DNA of 64,000 nucleotides, from positions 1 through 64,000 of the forward strand of contig JAFOMG010000011.1 of assembly GCA_017418975.1 (NCBI GenBank), read 5' to 3'. How positions within the stretch are numbered: position 1 is the stretch's first letter; every line of letters starts with the position of its first letter. Source of the DNA: Sphingomonas sp. GTDB taxonomy: Bacteria; Pseudomonadota; Alphaproteobacteria; Sphingomonadales; Sphingomonadaceae. Below are positions 1 through 9,682 of this stretch, piece after piece. The notes below the pieces were generated by a model, which was given only the letters and a program-made list of their open reading frames with translations, made no database searches and was not told where the DNA came from. A program made the translations under genes and the position numbers.

Positions 1-1593
1 CAGGCGTTCGGCGTGGCGGCCCGCCTCCAGGACGGGATCAGCTGGAAGGGCGTGGCGCTGGCGGGGATCAGCGCGGGAGTGAGCGGCGGGCTGGCGGGCA
101 GCTTCGAGAGGATCGCCGGCAGCGCGTTCCTGGGCGATGTGGTGCGCGGGGCGCTGGGGAGCGTGGTCAGCCAGGGCATCGGGGTTGCGACGCGGCTGCA
201 GGACAAGTTCGACTTTGCCGGGGTGGCGGCGGCGGGACTGGGATCGGGGGCCTCGGGCGCGATCGGTCTGGGCGGCTTCGAGGGCCGGCTGGTCGGCAAC
301 ACCGCGGGCGGCCTCGCCAATGCGGCGGCGCGTAGCCTACTCGGCGGCACTGACTTCGGCGACAATATCCTCGCCGCACTGCCCGATATCATCGGGCAGA
401 CTATTGGGGAGACGGTGGCGGGGGCTGCAAGCCGGATGTCGCCGGGGGAACGTGCGCTCGTGGCCGAAGCAGCAGAAGCCGCGAGGGGTGCGGTGGACAG
501 TGGCGGTTCCGGCGGCTGGACTCTTCGCGGGGGCAAGCTGCGATTGGCAGGGTCGAATTTTGCGGACCAGTTCATGTTGGGCTATGCCGGTCAGGCGCAG
601 AACGCGCCACAGGCCGCGCCTGCGGAACCAGCTCCCAGCGTGAAGCCGAGGTTGAGCCTGGTTCCGCCGGCGCCGCCAGTCGAGCCAGCGCCGCCGCTCA
701 GTCCTGCCATGGCGTCAAGGCTGGCGGGGGTCGTCGCCGGGGTCGGAGAATTTCTGATCTCCGCGTTGGAAGCGGTCGTGATTCTTCCCCCTATCATCAT
801 CAATGCGGTCCTGTTCATACCGCCGTCGGGCCGCAAGATCAGCTATCGGTTTGGGGATTTCTCGGACGTAAGCTTCGAGCGTCAGAGCGATGATGGGCCC
901 AATTTCAATATCATGCGGGATGCGCAGGCGGATGCCCCCCGCAGAAAGGTCGGCGAAGCGGAATGGGCCAACGGCGTGGTGACGATCCGTGAGCCCGCCA
1001 CCGTGGCCCAGGCACTGGGCCTCGAAAGGCTGCCATGGACGCAGAATATCGTCCGCAAATACAGCGATGGAAATGTCACGGGGTCCGGTTACTCTTCGAC
1101 CGACCCGGATGAACTGCGCATCATCAGCAATGGCGCTAAAGCTGGCCTGAGCGACACCTCCATCACGGCAATGGTGCAGAACCACCGGGTACAGCAAAGC
1201 GGTGGATCTACTTCCGTCGCTGCAAAGGGAGCTGGTGAAACATTCACAGCCTATACTAAGGGCGGCGGTGGGGTTCTGGCCGAATTGGGCAAGGACGGAT
1301 TCTTAGATCCGGCAATTCAAAAGGGTCCCGGTACCCCGAGTGGTGGGCAAATGTTCAACGAGGCGCTCGCCGTCTTTGGAAACAACGTAAAAGGGATCCG
1401 TGGAACGTGGTTAGGCACCGGTTCCATGAAAAGCAATTTTGACTCATTTCAGGCCGCTATTCGAGCGGGGGCTACGCCGGAACAGGCAGCATTGGGTACG
1501 TTCACTGGCAAGATGTCGGCTCGGAATGGCTTCGCGAACGCTCGCATTGTGGTAAATTCTCCGAAGAAAGTTGTGGTGGAGTTCGGAAAATGA
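1..1593 (+). CDS. RHS-type polymorphic toxin, C-terminal part (5' end outside window)
   Basis: The frame is open from base 1, so this is the C-terminal ~530 residues of a larger protein; the GTG at 13 is probably internal. The first ~130 residues hold at least two diverged copies of a small-residue-rich unit built around ARLQDGISWKGVALAG and TRLQDKFDFAGVAAAG, a pattern I associate with the pre-toxin part of large sphingomonad RHS-like exoproteins. A proline/alanine linker (about 195-230) and a hydrophobic stretch (about 235-270) follow. The last ~250 residues are unlike the repeats, and the DNA becomes AT-richer towards the 3' end, as expected for an exchangeable toxin tip. The end contains GTWLGTGSMKSNFDSFQAAI and TFTGK. 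I do not recognise the toxin family and cannot assign an activity. It overlaps the next small gene by ATGA, the usual arrangement of toxin tip and immunity gene. Confidence 0.7.
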   Translation, partial: QAFGVAARLQDGISWKGVALAGISAGVSGGLAGSFERIAGSAFLGDVVRGALGSVVSQGIGVATRLQDKFDFAGVAAAGLGSGASGAIGLGGFEGRLVGNTAGGLANAAARSLLGGTDFGDNILAALPDIIGQTIGETVAGAASRMSPGERALVAEAAEAARGAVDSGGSGGWTLRGGKLRLAGSNFADQFMLGYAGQAQNAPQAAPAEPAPSVKPRLSLVPPAPPVEPAPPLSPAMASRLAGVVAGVGEFLISALEAVVILPPIIINAVLFIPPSGRKISYRFGDFSDVSFERQSDDGPNFNIMRDAQADAPRRKVGEAEWANGVVTIREPATVAQALGLERLPWTQNIVRKYSDGNVTGSGYSSTDPDELRIISNGAKAGLSDTSITAMVQNHRVQQSGGSTSVAAKGAGETFTAYTKGGGGVLAELGKDGFLDPAIQKGPGTPSGGQMFNEALAVFGNNVKGIRGTWLGTGSMKSNFDSFQAAIRAGATPEQAALGTFTGKMSARNGFANARIVVNSPKKVVVEFGK

Positions 1594-1850
1594 CCGACGG
1601 TGACATTGTTAACGCTATGCGATCAGAAGGGGCATCTCTCCCTGTGGCAGCAATCAATAGGCTAATAGAGCTCAATGGTGGTCAGGTTGAGCAGTTTGAA
1701 ATGATTAGAATTTTCAAAGAAGCATTTCCAGAAATCCCGCTAAGGATATTGAATGAAGCCAGCACATCGCGCCTGATAGTGGGCGAAGATGGTATAGATG
1801 ATGAAGAATTAAACGGCTTGTTGAGTCCATGGTTCTCCGAAGGCGGGTAA
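1590..1850 (+). CDS. Small acidic protein, probable immunity protein of the upstream toxin tip
   Basis: An 86-residue acidic protein with no signal peptide and no recognised domain. It starts at an ATG inside the stop codon of the upstream gene (ATGA overlap), so the two are probably translated together. The DNA is clearly AT-richer than the surroundings, with codons such as ATA, TTA and AGA that are rare elsewhere in the window; this supports recent horizontal acquisition together with the toxin tip. The role as a cognate immunity protein is inferred only from position, size and composition. Confidence 0.55.
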   Translation: MTDGDIVNAMRSEGASLPVAAINRLIELNGGQVEQFEMIRIFKEAFPEIPLRILNEASTSRLIVGEDGIDDEELNGLLSPWFSEGG

Positions 1851-1871
1851 TTCGTTGCCGCAGAGAGGTAG

Positions 1872-2114
1872 CGAACGGGGGCGGCGGGGAATGTCCGGTC
1901 GATCGTGACGGACTATCTGCCGGTGCAGGCGGATGGCGTCCTGTCCGGTACGGCGACGCGCCAGGGCTGGTGGTATCGCTATGACAGCATGAGCCGGCTG
2001 GTGACGACCAAGGGGATGCTGGTCGGCGCGCCAGGTTCCGGGGTGATCGCGCGCGGCGATGCTGGCACGGACCTGGGCTATGACGCGACGGGCGCGCGGG
2101 TGCGCGCGCAGTGA
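1872..2114 (+). pseudogene. Orphan RHS/YD-repeat fragment
   Basis: About 80 codons encode an RHS core fragment, including GWWYRYDSMSRLVTTKG (a YD-type repeat) and LGYDATGARVRA. A TAG at 1869 closes the frame upstream and TGA ends it at 2112-2114. The first possible start is GTG 1905, with no convincing ribosome binding site. In intact RHS proteins such sequence lies upstream of the tip, so finding it after the immunity gene suggests a displaced cassette or recombination remnant. A short expressed protein is possible but less likely. Confidence 0.6.
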
Positions 2115-2252
2115 AAGACAGCGAACAAGCAGTCGCAATCCTCACGGGGCATCCACTTCTCCCTCGCACCAGCAAGCCCGCCGCCAGCGGGCGCGCCCGG
2201 ATGCCCGCGCCGCATCGGCGCGGACCGGCGATCGGCCCCGGGAAAGCGCGAA

Positions 2253-2280
2253 GGACGCGATCCGGGCCCGGACCGCGTCC
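2253..2280. repeat. 28-bp near-perfect palindrome between convergent genes
   Basis: Arms GGACGCG and CGCGTCC flank an inner TCCGGG/CCCGGA palindrome, with one A/C mismatch. It lies 9 bp beyond the stop of the minus-strand rcnB-like gene and downstream of the RHS remnant, so it could form a strong hairpin in either transcript. There is no T-run, so it is not a canonical intrinsic terminator. The rest of 2115-2289 shows nothing I can assign. Confidence 0.5.
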
Positions 2281-2289
2281 CGTCGCGGA

Positions 2290-2901
2290 TCAGTAGAAGG
2301 CGCCGTAGATCACGTCGACCACGCGGCGGGTCCGCACGTTCACCAGCAGCAGGTCCGGCCCGTAGCGCACCCAGCGATAGCCCGGGGGCGGCGCGCCCAG
2401 GCCGAGATCGTACCAGCCGTCATAATAATAATTGTTCGACAGGAAGAGCAGCGGCAGCAGCCCGCCGATCGACCAGCGCTGATAATGATAGCCGCGCGGA
2501 TAGACGAAGGGCGGCCGGTGAATCGGGCGGAAATTGGGCGGACGGCCGATGCCGGGCCGGTGCGGCGGGCGCGCGATCGGGGGCCGCGGCGCGGGCGGAC
2601 GGGCGATCGGCGGGCGCGGCGCGGGCGGGCGCGTTCCCGGGCCTCCCGGCTGCGACGGGCCGGGGCCCGGCGGGCGGACGCCCGGCTGGCCCGGATTGGG
2701 GCGTCCCGGACCGCCGGGGCCGCCCGAAGGCGGGCGCATGCCCGGCTGGCCCGGACGCTCGCCGGGACGGCCGCCCTGGCGATCGCCCTGACGATCGCCG
2801 TGTCTGTCGCCCTGACGATCGTCGGGGCGTTGCTGCCGCGCTTCGGCGAGCGGCGGTGCGAGGAGAATCGCCAGTGCGGCGAGGGAAGTCAGCTTCTTCA
2901 T
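2290..2901 (-). CDS. RcnB family periplasmic protein with repetitive linker
   Basis: 203 residues from ATG 2901, chosen because a signal peptide (MKKLTSLAALAILLAPPLAEA) follows directly and a GGAGAG ribosome site lies upstream. The middle is low-complexity: tandem DRQGD/DRHGD units, then Gly-Pro-rich sequence, then two copies of RPPAPRPPIA. The C-terminal ~65 residues match the RcnB pattern: a Tyr-rich segment, GYRWVRYGPDLLLVN and a terminal VDVIYGAFY. RcnB of E. coli is a periplasmic factor in nickel/cobalt homeostasis; family members in alphaproteobacteria are mostly uncharacterised, so a metal role here is only a family inference. It lies 86 bp downstream of rutA on the same strand, probably as a separate unit. 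Confidence 0.8.
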   Translation of the reverse strand: MKKLTSLAALAILLAPPLAEARQQRPDDRQGDRHGDRQGDRQGGRPGERPGQPGMRPPSGGPGGPGRPNPGQPGVRPPGPGPSQPGGPGTRPPAPRPPIARPPAPRPPIARPPHRPGIGRPPNFRPIHRPPFVYPRGYHYQRWSIGGLLPLLFLSNNYYYDGWYDLGLGAPPPGYRWVRYGPDLLLVNVRTRRVVDVIYGAFY

Positions 2902-2987
2902 GCTTGCTCTCCGGCTTTGGGGGCAGTCAGATCCCCGTTGGCCCGACACCGAAACGATCGAGCATCGGAAAGGCTGCACCCTCCGGC

Positions 2988-4052
2988 TCAGCGCCCCGCG
3001 CGGCTCCGCATCAGCGGCTGGATGCGCGTGCCGAAATTCTCGACGCCCTCCAGGAAATCGTCGAAGGTGAGCAGCACCCCGCCGGTGTTCGGCACCGCCG
3101 CCATCTCGTCGAGCATGCGCGCGACGCTGGCATAGCTGCCCACCAGCGTGCCCATGTTGATGTTCACCGCCCCCTCCGGCGCGGCGAGCTGGCGGACATT
3201 GGTGGTGGGGTTGTTCTTGTCGGCCGCGCCCTGGTCCATCAGCCAGCGGATCGCGTCGATGTCGACGCCGTCATTGTACGACTTCCACTTGGCCATGGCC
3301 GCCTCGTCGGTCTCGTCGGCGATGACCATGACGAGCACGAACACCTTCACGTCGCGCCCGGTCCTGGCGGTGGCGGCGGCGAGCCGCTCGTTGTTGAAGG
3401 CGAAGGCGGTGGGCGTGTTGACGCCCTTGCCGAGGCAGAAGGCATAGTCCGCCCATCTGGCCGAGAAGGCGAGCCCCTCGTCCGACGAGCCGGCGCAGAT
3501 GATCTTCATCTCGCCCTGGGGCACGGGACGCACCAGGCAATCGTCCATCTGGTAATATTCGCCCTTCAGGTCGCTGCGGCCGGTCTCCCACAGCTCGCGC
3601 AGGATCTGGGCATATTCGCCGAGCATCTGATAGCGGTTGCGGAAATGCTCGTCGCCCGGCCACAGCCCCATCTGGCTGTATTCGGGCCGCTGCCAGCCGG
3701 TGATCAGGTTGAGCCCGAAGCGGCCATGGCTGATCGAATCGATCGTGTTGCACATGCGCGCGGCAAAGGCCGGCGGGATGACCAGCGTGGGGCAGGTGGC
3801 ATAGATCTTGATCTTCTCGGTGACGGCGGCGAGGCCGGCCATCAGCGTGAAGCTCTCCAGCCCATATTCCCAGAACTCGGTCTTGCCGCCAAAGCCGCGC
3901 AGCTTGATCATCGAGAGCAGGAAATCCAGGCCGTGCTTCTCCGCCCGCAGCGCGATCTCCTTGTTGAGATCGAAGCTCGGCATATACTGGGGCGCGTTCT
4001 CGCTGATCAGCCAGCCATTGTTGTTGATGGGAACGAAGACGCCGACTTCCAT
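2988..4052 (-). CDS. rutA: Pyrimidine oxygenase RutA
   Basis: 354 residues, a bacterial-luciferase-type (flavin-dependent, TIM-barrel) monooxygenase. RutA opens the uracil ring using reduced FMN and oxygen to give ureidoacrylate. Family-typical segments are [15 protein letters not shown] at the N-terminus, [18 protein letters not shown] and [16 protein letters not shown] in the core. It is the last gene of a tight rutB-C-D-A unit, 3 bp after rutD. RutA needs a flavin reductase (RutF in E. coli), which is not encoded nearby. Confidence 0.95.
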   Translation of the reverse strand: MEVGVFVPINNNGWLISENAPQYMPSFDLNKEIALRAEKHGLDFLLSMIKLRGFGGKTEFWEYGLESFTLMAGLAAVTEKIKIYATCPTLVIPPAFAARMCNTIDSISHGRFGLNLITGWQRPEYSQMGLWPGDEHFRNRYQMLGEYAQILRELWETGRSDLKGEYYQMDDCLVRPVPQGEMKIICAGSSDEGLAFSARWADYAFCLGKGVNTPTAFAFNNERLAAATARTGRDVKVFVLVMVIADETDEAAMAKWKSYNDGVDIDAIRWLMDQGAADKNNPTTNVRQLAAPEGAVNINMGTLVGSYASVARMLDEMAAVPNTGGVLLTFDDFLEGVENFGTRIQPLMRSRAGR

Positions 4053-4055
4053 GAT

Positions 4056-4838
4056 TTAGCTCCCCAGAAATGCAAGCACCCGGGCCTCGAAGCCCGGCGG
4101 GTCGGTCACGTTGCAGGCGTGCCCTCCCCAAGGCATCCGGACAAGTTGCGCCCGTGGAATGACTTGCGCAAGCGCCCGCGAACAGCCGGGCGGGACGAGC
4201 GCATCGTCGTCGCTGGCGAGCAGCAGCACGGGCATATCGGGCGGCGCCGCCGCCAGCCGGTCGATCAGGTCGAAGCGCAGCGCCGCGAGGATGCGCGCCT
4301 CGACCATGTCGGCGGGGAAGCCGGCGACGTGATGGACCGCCTCCTCCTCCAGCCGCGCGTGATTGTCCGAGATCCACTCCGGCGGGAACAGGAAGATCGG
4401 CTGGGCGTCGACATATTTGCCCGGGCCACAGGCGCGCAGCAGCGCCAGCCGGGCGTCGAAGCAGCGCGCGGTATAGCGATCGAGCCGGCCCCAGCCATTG
4501 ACCACCACCAGCCTGTCGACCCGCTCCGGCGTGTCGAGCGCCATGCTCAGGCCGCCCATGCCGCCGATCGCATGGCCGAGGATCGACGCCCGCTCGATGC
4601 CGAGCGCATCCATCAGCAGGCGGATGTCGTCGCCGATGCTCTCGATGCGTGGCGTTACCGTCCGGTCCGAACGGCCGGTGCCGCGATGATCGTAGAGGAT
4701 GACGCGGAAGCTCTCGGCGAGCGCGGGCAGATTGGGCAGCCAGTATCTGCCCGACCCGCCCATGCCGGCCGACAGGATCAGCGGCGGCGCATCTTCCGAC
4801 CCATGCCACTCATAATAAAGGCCCCCCGCCTCCGCCAT
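4056..4838 (-). CDS. rutD: RutD, putative aminoacrylate hydrolase
   Basis: 260 residues from ATG 4838, whose first base is the last base of the rutC stop (TGATG), although the frame stays open further upstream. An alpha/beta-hydrolase: GGSGRYWLPNL oxyanion region, YDHRGTGRSD, and ASDDDALVPP followed by GGHACNVTDP with the C-terminal His. The nucleophile-elbow position reads GHAIGG, with Ala in place of the usual Ser. As I recall it, E. coli RutD has GHALG at this point, so this is normal for the family and not a defect. RutD speeds conversion of aminoacrylate to malonate semialdehyde. Confidence 0.92.
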   Translation of the reverse strand: MAEAGGLYYEWHGSEDAPPLILSAGMGGSGRYWLPNLPALAESFRVILYDHRGTGRSDRTVTPRIESIGDDIRLLMDALGIERASILGHAIGGMGGLSMALDTPERVDRLVVVNGWGRLDRYTARCFDARLALLRACGPGKYVDAQPIFLFPPEWISDNHARLEEEAVHHVAGFPADMVEARILAALRFDLIDRLAAAPPDMPVLLLASDDDALVPPGCSRALAQVIPRAQLVRMPWGGHACNVTDPPGFEARVLAFLGS

Positions 4839-5221
4839 CAGCCGATATGCGCCACCGAGGCGATCTCGACCAGGCAATCGGGCTTCACCAGATCGGCCCG
4901 GATGCAGTAGCGCGCCGGCTTGGCGCCTGGAAAATATTCGGCATAGATCTGGTTGAAGACCGGATAGTCGGCGAAATCCTTCAGGAAGATGTGGTTCATC
5001 GCCACGTCCTCCAGCCGCGCGCCGGCCGCTTCCAGCGTGGTCTTGATCACCTCGAGGATGTGCCGCGTCTGGCCGGCGGCATCGCCGACATGAAGCACCA
5101 CGCCGCCCTCGCCCAGCGCCAGCACGCCCGAGACATAGACGGTGTCGCCCGCCTTCGCGCCGGCCGAATAGGGCGCGATCGGCGTGGGGAATTGCGGCGG
5201 ATTGATCGGCTCGAACGACAT
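4838..5221 (-). CDS. rutC: RutC, RidA-family aminoacrylate deaminase
   Basis: 127 residues from ATG 5221 (an upstream in-frame start at 5302 would overlap rutB). RidA/YjgF fold: APYSAGAKAGDTVYVSG near the N-terminus, the central LEDVAMNHIFLKDF, and a conserved Arg in PARYCIRADLVKPDCLVEI near the end. RutC acts on peroxyaminoacrylate/aminoacrylate in the Rut pathway. Length matches E. coli RutC (128). It starts 4 bp after the rutB stop and overlaps the rutD start by one base. Confidence 0.95.
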   Translation of the reverse strand: MSFEPINPPQFPTPIAPYSAGAKAGDTVYVSGVLALGEGGVVLHVGDAAGQTRHILEVIKTTLEAAGARLEDVAMNHIFLKDFADYPVFNQIYAEYFPGAKPARYCIRADLVKPDCLVEIASVAHIG

Positions 5222-5225
5222 GGGC

Positions 5226-5954
<729 letters not shown>

Positions 5955-6120
5955 TTGCACGAGTGTTCCCGAGAAGGGGGCGGTGCGCAAGCCCTCCGCA
6001 CGTCCTCGTCCTCTCCGCCAAAGCCGGGATCCGGGGCCAAGGGCCATGGCAGCGCGGCCCGCTTCGACGTTTCCGATTACGGCGAATGCGATTGCTTCGA
6101 TTTCGCGACTTGCCCTGGAC

Positions 6121-6142
6121 CCCCGCCCGCGCGGGGATGACG
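6121..6142. repeat. Partial CGTCATCCCCGC-type palindromic repeat
   Basis: CCCCGC and GCGGGG form a 6-bp stem around CCGC, followed by ATGACG. It matches the right arm of the complete copies at 49097-49124 and 59810-59836; the left CGTCAT is missing. It lies between rutB and the tlpA-like gene. Nothing else in 5955-6168 is recognisable. Confidence 0.55.
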
Positions 6143-6168
6143 GGCTTCGCCGATTGAGTCTCGTGACC

Positions 6169-6777
6169 CTAGCGCGCTTCCGCCAGCAGCGCGGCGGCCT
6201 TGGCCCCGGTCCAGTCCATCTCGCCCGCGACGCGCCACACTTCCTTGCCGGCCGAATCGAACAGGATCGTGGTGGGCAGGTTCACTTGCATGCCGAGGCT
6301 GAACGCCGCGTCGGGATCGGTCCAGGGCTTGAGGTGCTTGAAGCCCGCCTTGGCGAAATAGGGATCGACGGCCTCGCGGCCCTTGAAGTCCTGGCTGAGG
6401 GTGATCACGCGCAGCGCGTCGCCTTTTTGCCCGGCAAGCGCATCCAGCGTCGGCATCTCGGCGCGGCAGGGGATGCACCAGGTCGCCCAGAGATTGAGCA
6501 GCACCGGCTTGCCCCTGTAGGCGGAGAGATTGGTCCGCTTGCCCGCGGGATCGACAAAGGCATATTCCCGCATCCCCTCGCCCTTGTGGCTGCGGTCGAC
6601 CGCCCCCTTGTCCGCCCGCGCTTTCGCCGCCGCCAGGGCATCTGCCGCCGCATTGGCCACCGGCATAGTTTCGTTTGCTTGCTGCGCGGGGCCGGAGCGC
6701 TTATCGCACCCCGCGATCGCCAGCGTGGCCAGAAGGAGAAGTGAGATCGCCGAGCGCAAGGACAGCTCCAATGCCAT
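6169..6777 (-). CDS. TlpA-like thioredoxin-fold lipoprotein
   Basis: 202 residues from ATG 6777. The N-terminus is a lipoprotein signal with lipobox IAGC (Cys about residue 24), then a linker, then a TlpA/AhpC-type domain with [20 protein letters not shown] (WCxxC active site) and the cis-Pro loop [10 protein letters not shown]. Such proteins are periplasmic thiol-disulfide reductases, membrane-anchored here. Start choice is unusual: the ATG overlaps the argH start codon on the other strand by 2 bp. A TTG at 6759, 6 bp after GGAG, would give a neater signal peptide ([18 protein letters not shown]) and is a realistic alternative. The frame stays open far upstream only as an antisense shadow of argH. 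Confidence 0.88.
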   Translation of the reverse strand: MALELSLRSAISLLLLATLAIAGCDKRSGPAQQANETMPVANAAADALAAAKARADKGAVDRSHKGEGMREYAFVDPAGKRTNLSAYRGKPVLLNLWATWCIPCRAEMPTLDALAGQKGDALRVITLSQDFKGREAVDPYFAKAGFKHLKPWTDPDAAFSLGMQVNLPTTILFDSAGKEVWRVAGEMDWTGAKAAALLAEAR

Positions 6778-8155
6778 GTGGGGCGGGCGCTTCGCCGAAG
6801 GCCCGTCCGCGGTGATGCGCGAGATAAACGCCTCGATTCCCTTCGACAAGCGGATGTGGCGCCAGGACCTGCGCGGCAGCCAGGCGCATGTGGCGATGCT
6901 GGGCGCGCAGGGCATCGTCGCGGCGGAGGACGCCGCGGCGATCCATGCCGGCCTGGGCGAGGTCGCGGCCGATTTCGAGGCCGAGGGCGTGCCCGAGGAC
7001 CTGGCGCTCGAGGACATCCACATGCTCGCCGAATCGCGGCTGGCGGCGAAGATCGGGCCGGTGGCCGGGCGCCTCCACACCGCCCGCTCGCGCAACGACC
7101 AGGTGGCGACCGATTTCCGCCTCTGGGTGCGCGACGCGGCCGACCAGGCCGAGGCGGCGCTGGGCGCGCTGCAGGACGCGCTGCTCGCCCGTGCCGAGGA
7201 ACATGCCGACAGCGTGATGCCCGGCTTCACTCATCTCCAGGTCGCCCAGCCGGTGACGCTCGGCCATCACCTGATGGCCTATTTCGAGATGTTCGCGCGC
7301 GACCGCGGCCGGCTGAAGGACGCGCGCGCGCGGCTGAACCTGTGCCCGCTCGGCTCGGCGGCGCTGGCCGGCACCGGCTTCGACCTGGACCGCGAGGCGA
7401 CGGCAAAGGCGCTCGGCTTTGACGGGCCGACGCGCAACTCGCTCGATTCGGTGTCGGACCGCGACTTCGCGATCGAATATCTCACCGCCGCCGCGCAGAC
7501 CGCGCTCCACCTCAGCCGCCTGGCCGAGGAATTCGTGATCTGGGCGAGCCAGCCCTTCGGCTTCGTCTCGCTGAGCGACCAATGGTCGACCGGCAGCTCG
7601 ATCATGCCGCAGAAGCGCAACCCCGACGCCGCCGAGCTGGTGCGCGGGCATTCGGGGCGGATCACCGGCGCGCTGGTGTCGCTGATGATCACGATGAAGG
7701 GGCTGCCGCTCGCCTATTCGAAGGACATGCAGGACGACAAGCCGCCAGTGTTCGAGGCGCATGACCTGTTGGGGCTCAGCATCGCGGCGATGACCGGCAT
7801 GGTGGAGAGCGCGACCTTCCGGCTCGACCGGATGCGCGCGGCGGCCGAGGCCGGCTTCTCCACCGCCACCGACCTGGCCGACTGGCTGGTGCGCGAGGGC
7901 GGCATCCCGTTCCGCGAGGCGCACCACATCACCGGGCGCGCGGTGGCGAAGGCGGAAGGCGAGGGCATACGTCTCGATCAGCTATCGATCACCCAACTCA
8001 AGGAAATCGACACGCGGATCGATGAACGCGTATATGACGTTCTCAGCATCGATGCTTCGGTATCGAGCCGGACGAGCTTTGGCGGCACTTCGCCCGGGCG
8101 CGTGCGCGAGGCGATCGCGGCGGCGAGGAAGAACCGTCAGGAGGAAGGGCGATGA
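6776..8155 (+). CDS. argH: Argininosuccinate lyase
   Basis: 459 residues. Converts argininosuccinate to arginine plus fumarate, the last step of arginine synthesis. It begins [11 protein letters not shown], a standard ArgH N-terminus, and carries [19 protein letters not shown], the fumarase/ASL signature with the catalytic Ser. [17 protein letters not shown] and AGFTHLQ-like [17 protein letters not shown] are also present. It starts at ATG 6776, overlapping the divergent tlpA-like start; an AAGGA lies about 13 bp upstream. It overlaps the next gene by ATGA. Confidence 0.97.
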   Translation: MWGGRFAEGPSAVMREINASIPFDKRMWRQDLRGSQAHVAMLGAQGIVAAEDAAAIHAGLGEVAADFEAEGVPEDLALEDIHMLAESRLAAKIGPVAGRLHTARSRNDQVATDFRLWVRDAADQAEAALGALQDALLARAEEHADSVMPGFTHLQVAQPVTLGHHLMAYFEMFARDRGRLKDARARLNLCPLGSAALAGTGFDLDREATAKALGFDGPTRNSLDSVSDRDFAIEYLTAAAQTALHLSRLAEEFVIWASQPFGFVSLSDQWSTGSSIMPQKRNPDAAELVRGHSGRITGALVSLMITMKGLPLAYSKDMQDDKPPVFEAHDLLGLSIAAMTGMVESATFRLDRMRAAAEAGFSTATDLADWLVREGGIPFREAHHITGRAVAKAEGEGIRLDQLSITQLKEIDTRIDERVYDVLSIDASVSSRTSFGGTSPGRVREAIAAARKNRQEEGR

Positions 8156-8400
8156 AGCGACTGGTGATGCTGGCGATCGCGGCCATGGGCGGGCTCGCCC
8201 TGGCGAGCTGCGGCGCGCGCGAAGCGCTCAAACCCGTGGCGGCGGCGTCGCTGCCTCCCGCGCCTTATGGCGCGCGCGCGACCCCGTCGCCGGGCGATCT
8301 CCTCAATCCGCCGACGCAGACGCGCCCCGCGCGCAGCGACGATCTCATCCAAAGCTCGGACCAGCGGCGCAGCGACACGTTCGACCTGCCGCCGCGCTAA
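8152..8400 (+). CDS. Small LptM-like lipoprotein
   Basis: 82 residues: signal peptide [20 protein letters not shown] with lipobox LASC (Cys 20), then a short Pro-rich disordered tail ending in TFDLPPR. Small lipoproteins in front of lysA or dapF are known in proteobacteria (LppL of Pseudomonas, YifL/LptM of E. coli). LptM helps LptD assembly in the outer membrane. The relation here rests on size, lipobox and position only. ATGA overlap with argH; 19 bp before lysA. Confidence 0.75.
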   Translation: MKRLVMLAIAAMGGLALASCGAREALKPVAAASLPPAPYGARATPSPGDLLNPPTQTRPARSDDLIQSSDQRRSDTFDLPPR

Positions 8401-8419
8401 GCCCACAGAAAGTCTCTCA

Positions 8420-9682
8420 GTGTCCCATTTCGAAGTGATCGGCGGTGCCCTGCACGCCGAGAATGTTCCGCTCGCGCGCATCGCCGAGCAGGTCGGTACT
8501 CCGGTCTATGTCTATTCGACCGAGGCGTTCCGCGAAGCCGCCCGCGCCTTTCGCAAGGGGCTGGAGCCGGTCGGCCGGCACCATGTCGCCTTCGCGGTGA
8601 AGGCCAATCCGAACCTCGCGGTGCTCCGCCTGCTCGCCAATGAAGGCTTCGGCGCCGATGTCGTCTCCGGCGGCGAACTGTCGCGCGCCCTGGCCGCCGG
8701 CATCCCGGCGCACGACGTGGTGTTCTCCGGCGTCGGCAAGACCCGCAAGGAGCTGCACCAGGCGCTCGACGCCGGGATCGGCCAGTTCAACCTCGAGCTG
8801 GAGGAAGAGGGCGTCGTCCTCGCCGAGATCGCACGGTCCAAGGGGATGACCGCCCCGGCGGCGCTGCGCGTCAATCCCGACGTGGATGCCGGCACGCACG
8901 AGAAGATCTCCACCGGCAAGGCCGAGAACAAGTTCGGCCTGCCGATCGACCAGGCCCCGGCGATCTTCGACCGGCTGGCGAAGCTGGAGGGCATCGACCT
9001 GCGCGGCGTGGCCGTGCACATCGGCAGCCAGCTGCTCAGCCTCGACCCGCTCGAGGCCGCGTTCGAGCGGGTCGGCCGGCTCGTCGCCGAGCTGCGCGCC
9101 GCGGGGCACCGGATCACGCATGTCGACCTGGGCGGCGGGCTGGGCGTCGCCTACAAGCCCGGCGACGTGCCGCCGACTTCGGCCGCGTTCGGCGAGATGG
9201 TCGCGCGGGTGACCAGGGACTGGGACGTCGAGCTGATGTTCGAGCCGGGCCGCCACATCTCCGCCAATGCCGGGGTGCTGCTCACCGAAGTGCTGTGGGT
9301 GAAGCCGGGGGTGACCAATCCCTGGGTGGTGGTCGACGCCGCGATGAACGACCTGGCGCGCGTCGCGCTCTACGATGCCTGGCACGGCTTCGCCTCGGTA
9401 ACGCCGAGCGGCGAGACGATGGTGGCGAACGTCGCCGGCCCGGTGTGCGAGAGCAGCGACGTGTTCCTCAAGAACCGCGAGATCGACCGGGTGAAGAACG
9501 GCGACCTCGCCGTGCTGCAGAGCGCCGGCGCCTATGGCGCGACCATGGCCAGCACCTATAACAGCCGGGCGCTGGTGCCCGAAGTGCTCGTCTCGGGCGA
9601 TCGCTTCGAAGTGGTCGCGGGCCGGATCACCGCCGAGACGATCATGGGTGCCGAACAGATACCGGACTGGCTGGAGCAATGA
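8420..9682 (+). CDS. lysA: Diaminopimelate decarboxylase
   Basis: 420 residues from GTG 8420 (VSHFEVIGGALHAENV). A PLP enzyme, alanine-racemase-fold barrel: Schiff-base Lys in HHVAFAVKANPNLAVLRLLA, the glycine-rich HVDLGGGLGVAY, ELMFEPGRHISANAG and GPVCESSDVF near the C-terminus. Makes L-lysine from meso-diaminopimelate. Part of the argH-lptM-lysA run; its TGA overlaps the ATG of the next gene. Confidence 0.96.
   Translation: MSHFEVIGGALHAENVPLARIAEQVGTPVYVYSTEAFREAARAFRKGLEPVGRHHVAFAVKANPNLAVLRLLANEGFGADVVSGGELSRALAAGIPAHDVVFSGVGKTRKELHQALDAGIGQFNLELEEEGVVLAEIARSKGMTAPAALRVNPDVDAGTHEKISTGKAENKFGLPIDQAPAIFDRLAKLEGIDLRGVAVHIGSQLLSLDPLEAAFERVGRLVAELRAAGHRITHVDLGGGLGVAYKPGDVPPTSAAFGEMVARVTRDWDVELMFEPGRHISANAGVLLTEVLWVKPGVTNPWVVVDAAMNDLARVALYDAWHGFASVTPSGETMVANVAGPVCESSDVFLKNREIDRVKNGDLAVLQSAGAYGATMASTYNSRALVPEVLVSGDRFEVVAGRITAETIMGAEQIPDWLEQ

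Noticed and set aside
2115..2289. A CRISPR or tandem array in the GC-rich gap before rcnB
   Set aside because: There is a single palindrome only, with no repeated units or spacers.
4500..4560. RutD seen as a dead hydrolase because the nucleophile Ser is Ala (GHAIGG)
   Set aside because: RutD of E. coli, as I recall its sequence, has Ala at the same position, and the other family motifs are intact.
2856..4910. Long plus-strand open frame opposite rutA and rutD
   Set aside because: Antisense shadow: composition is His/Arg/Ala/Asp-rich with no family match, while the minus strand encodes clear Rut proteins.
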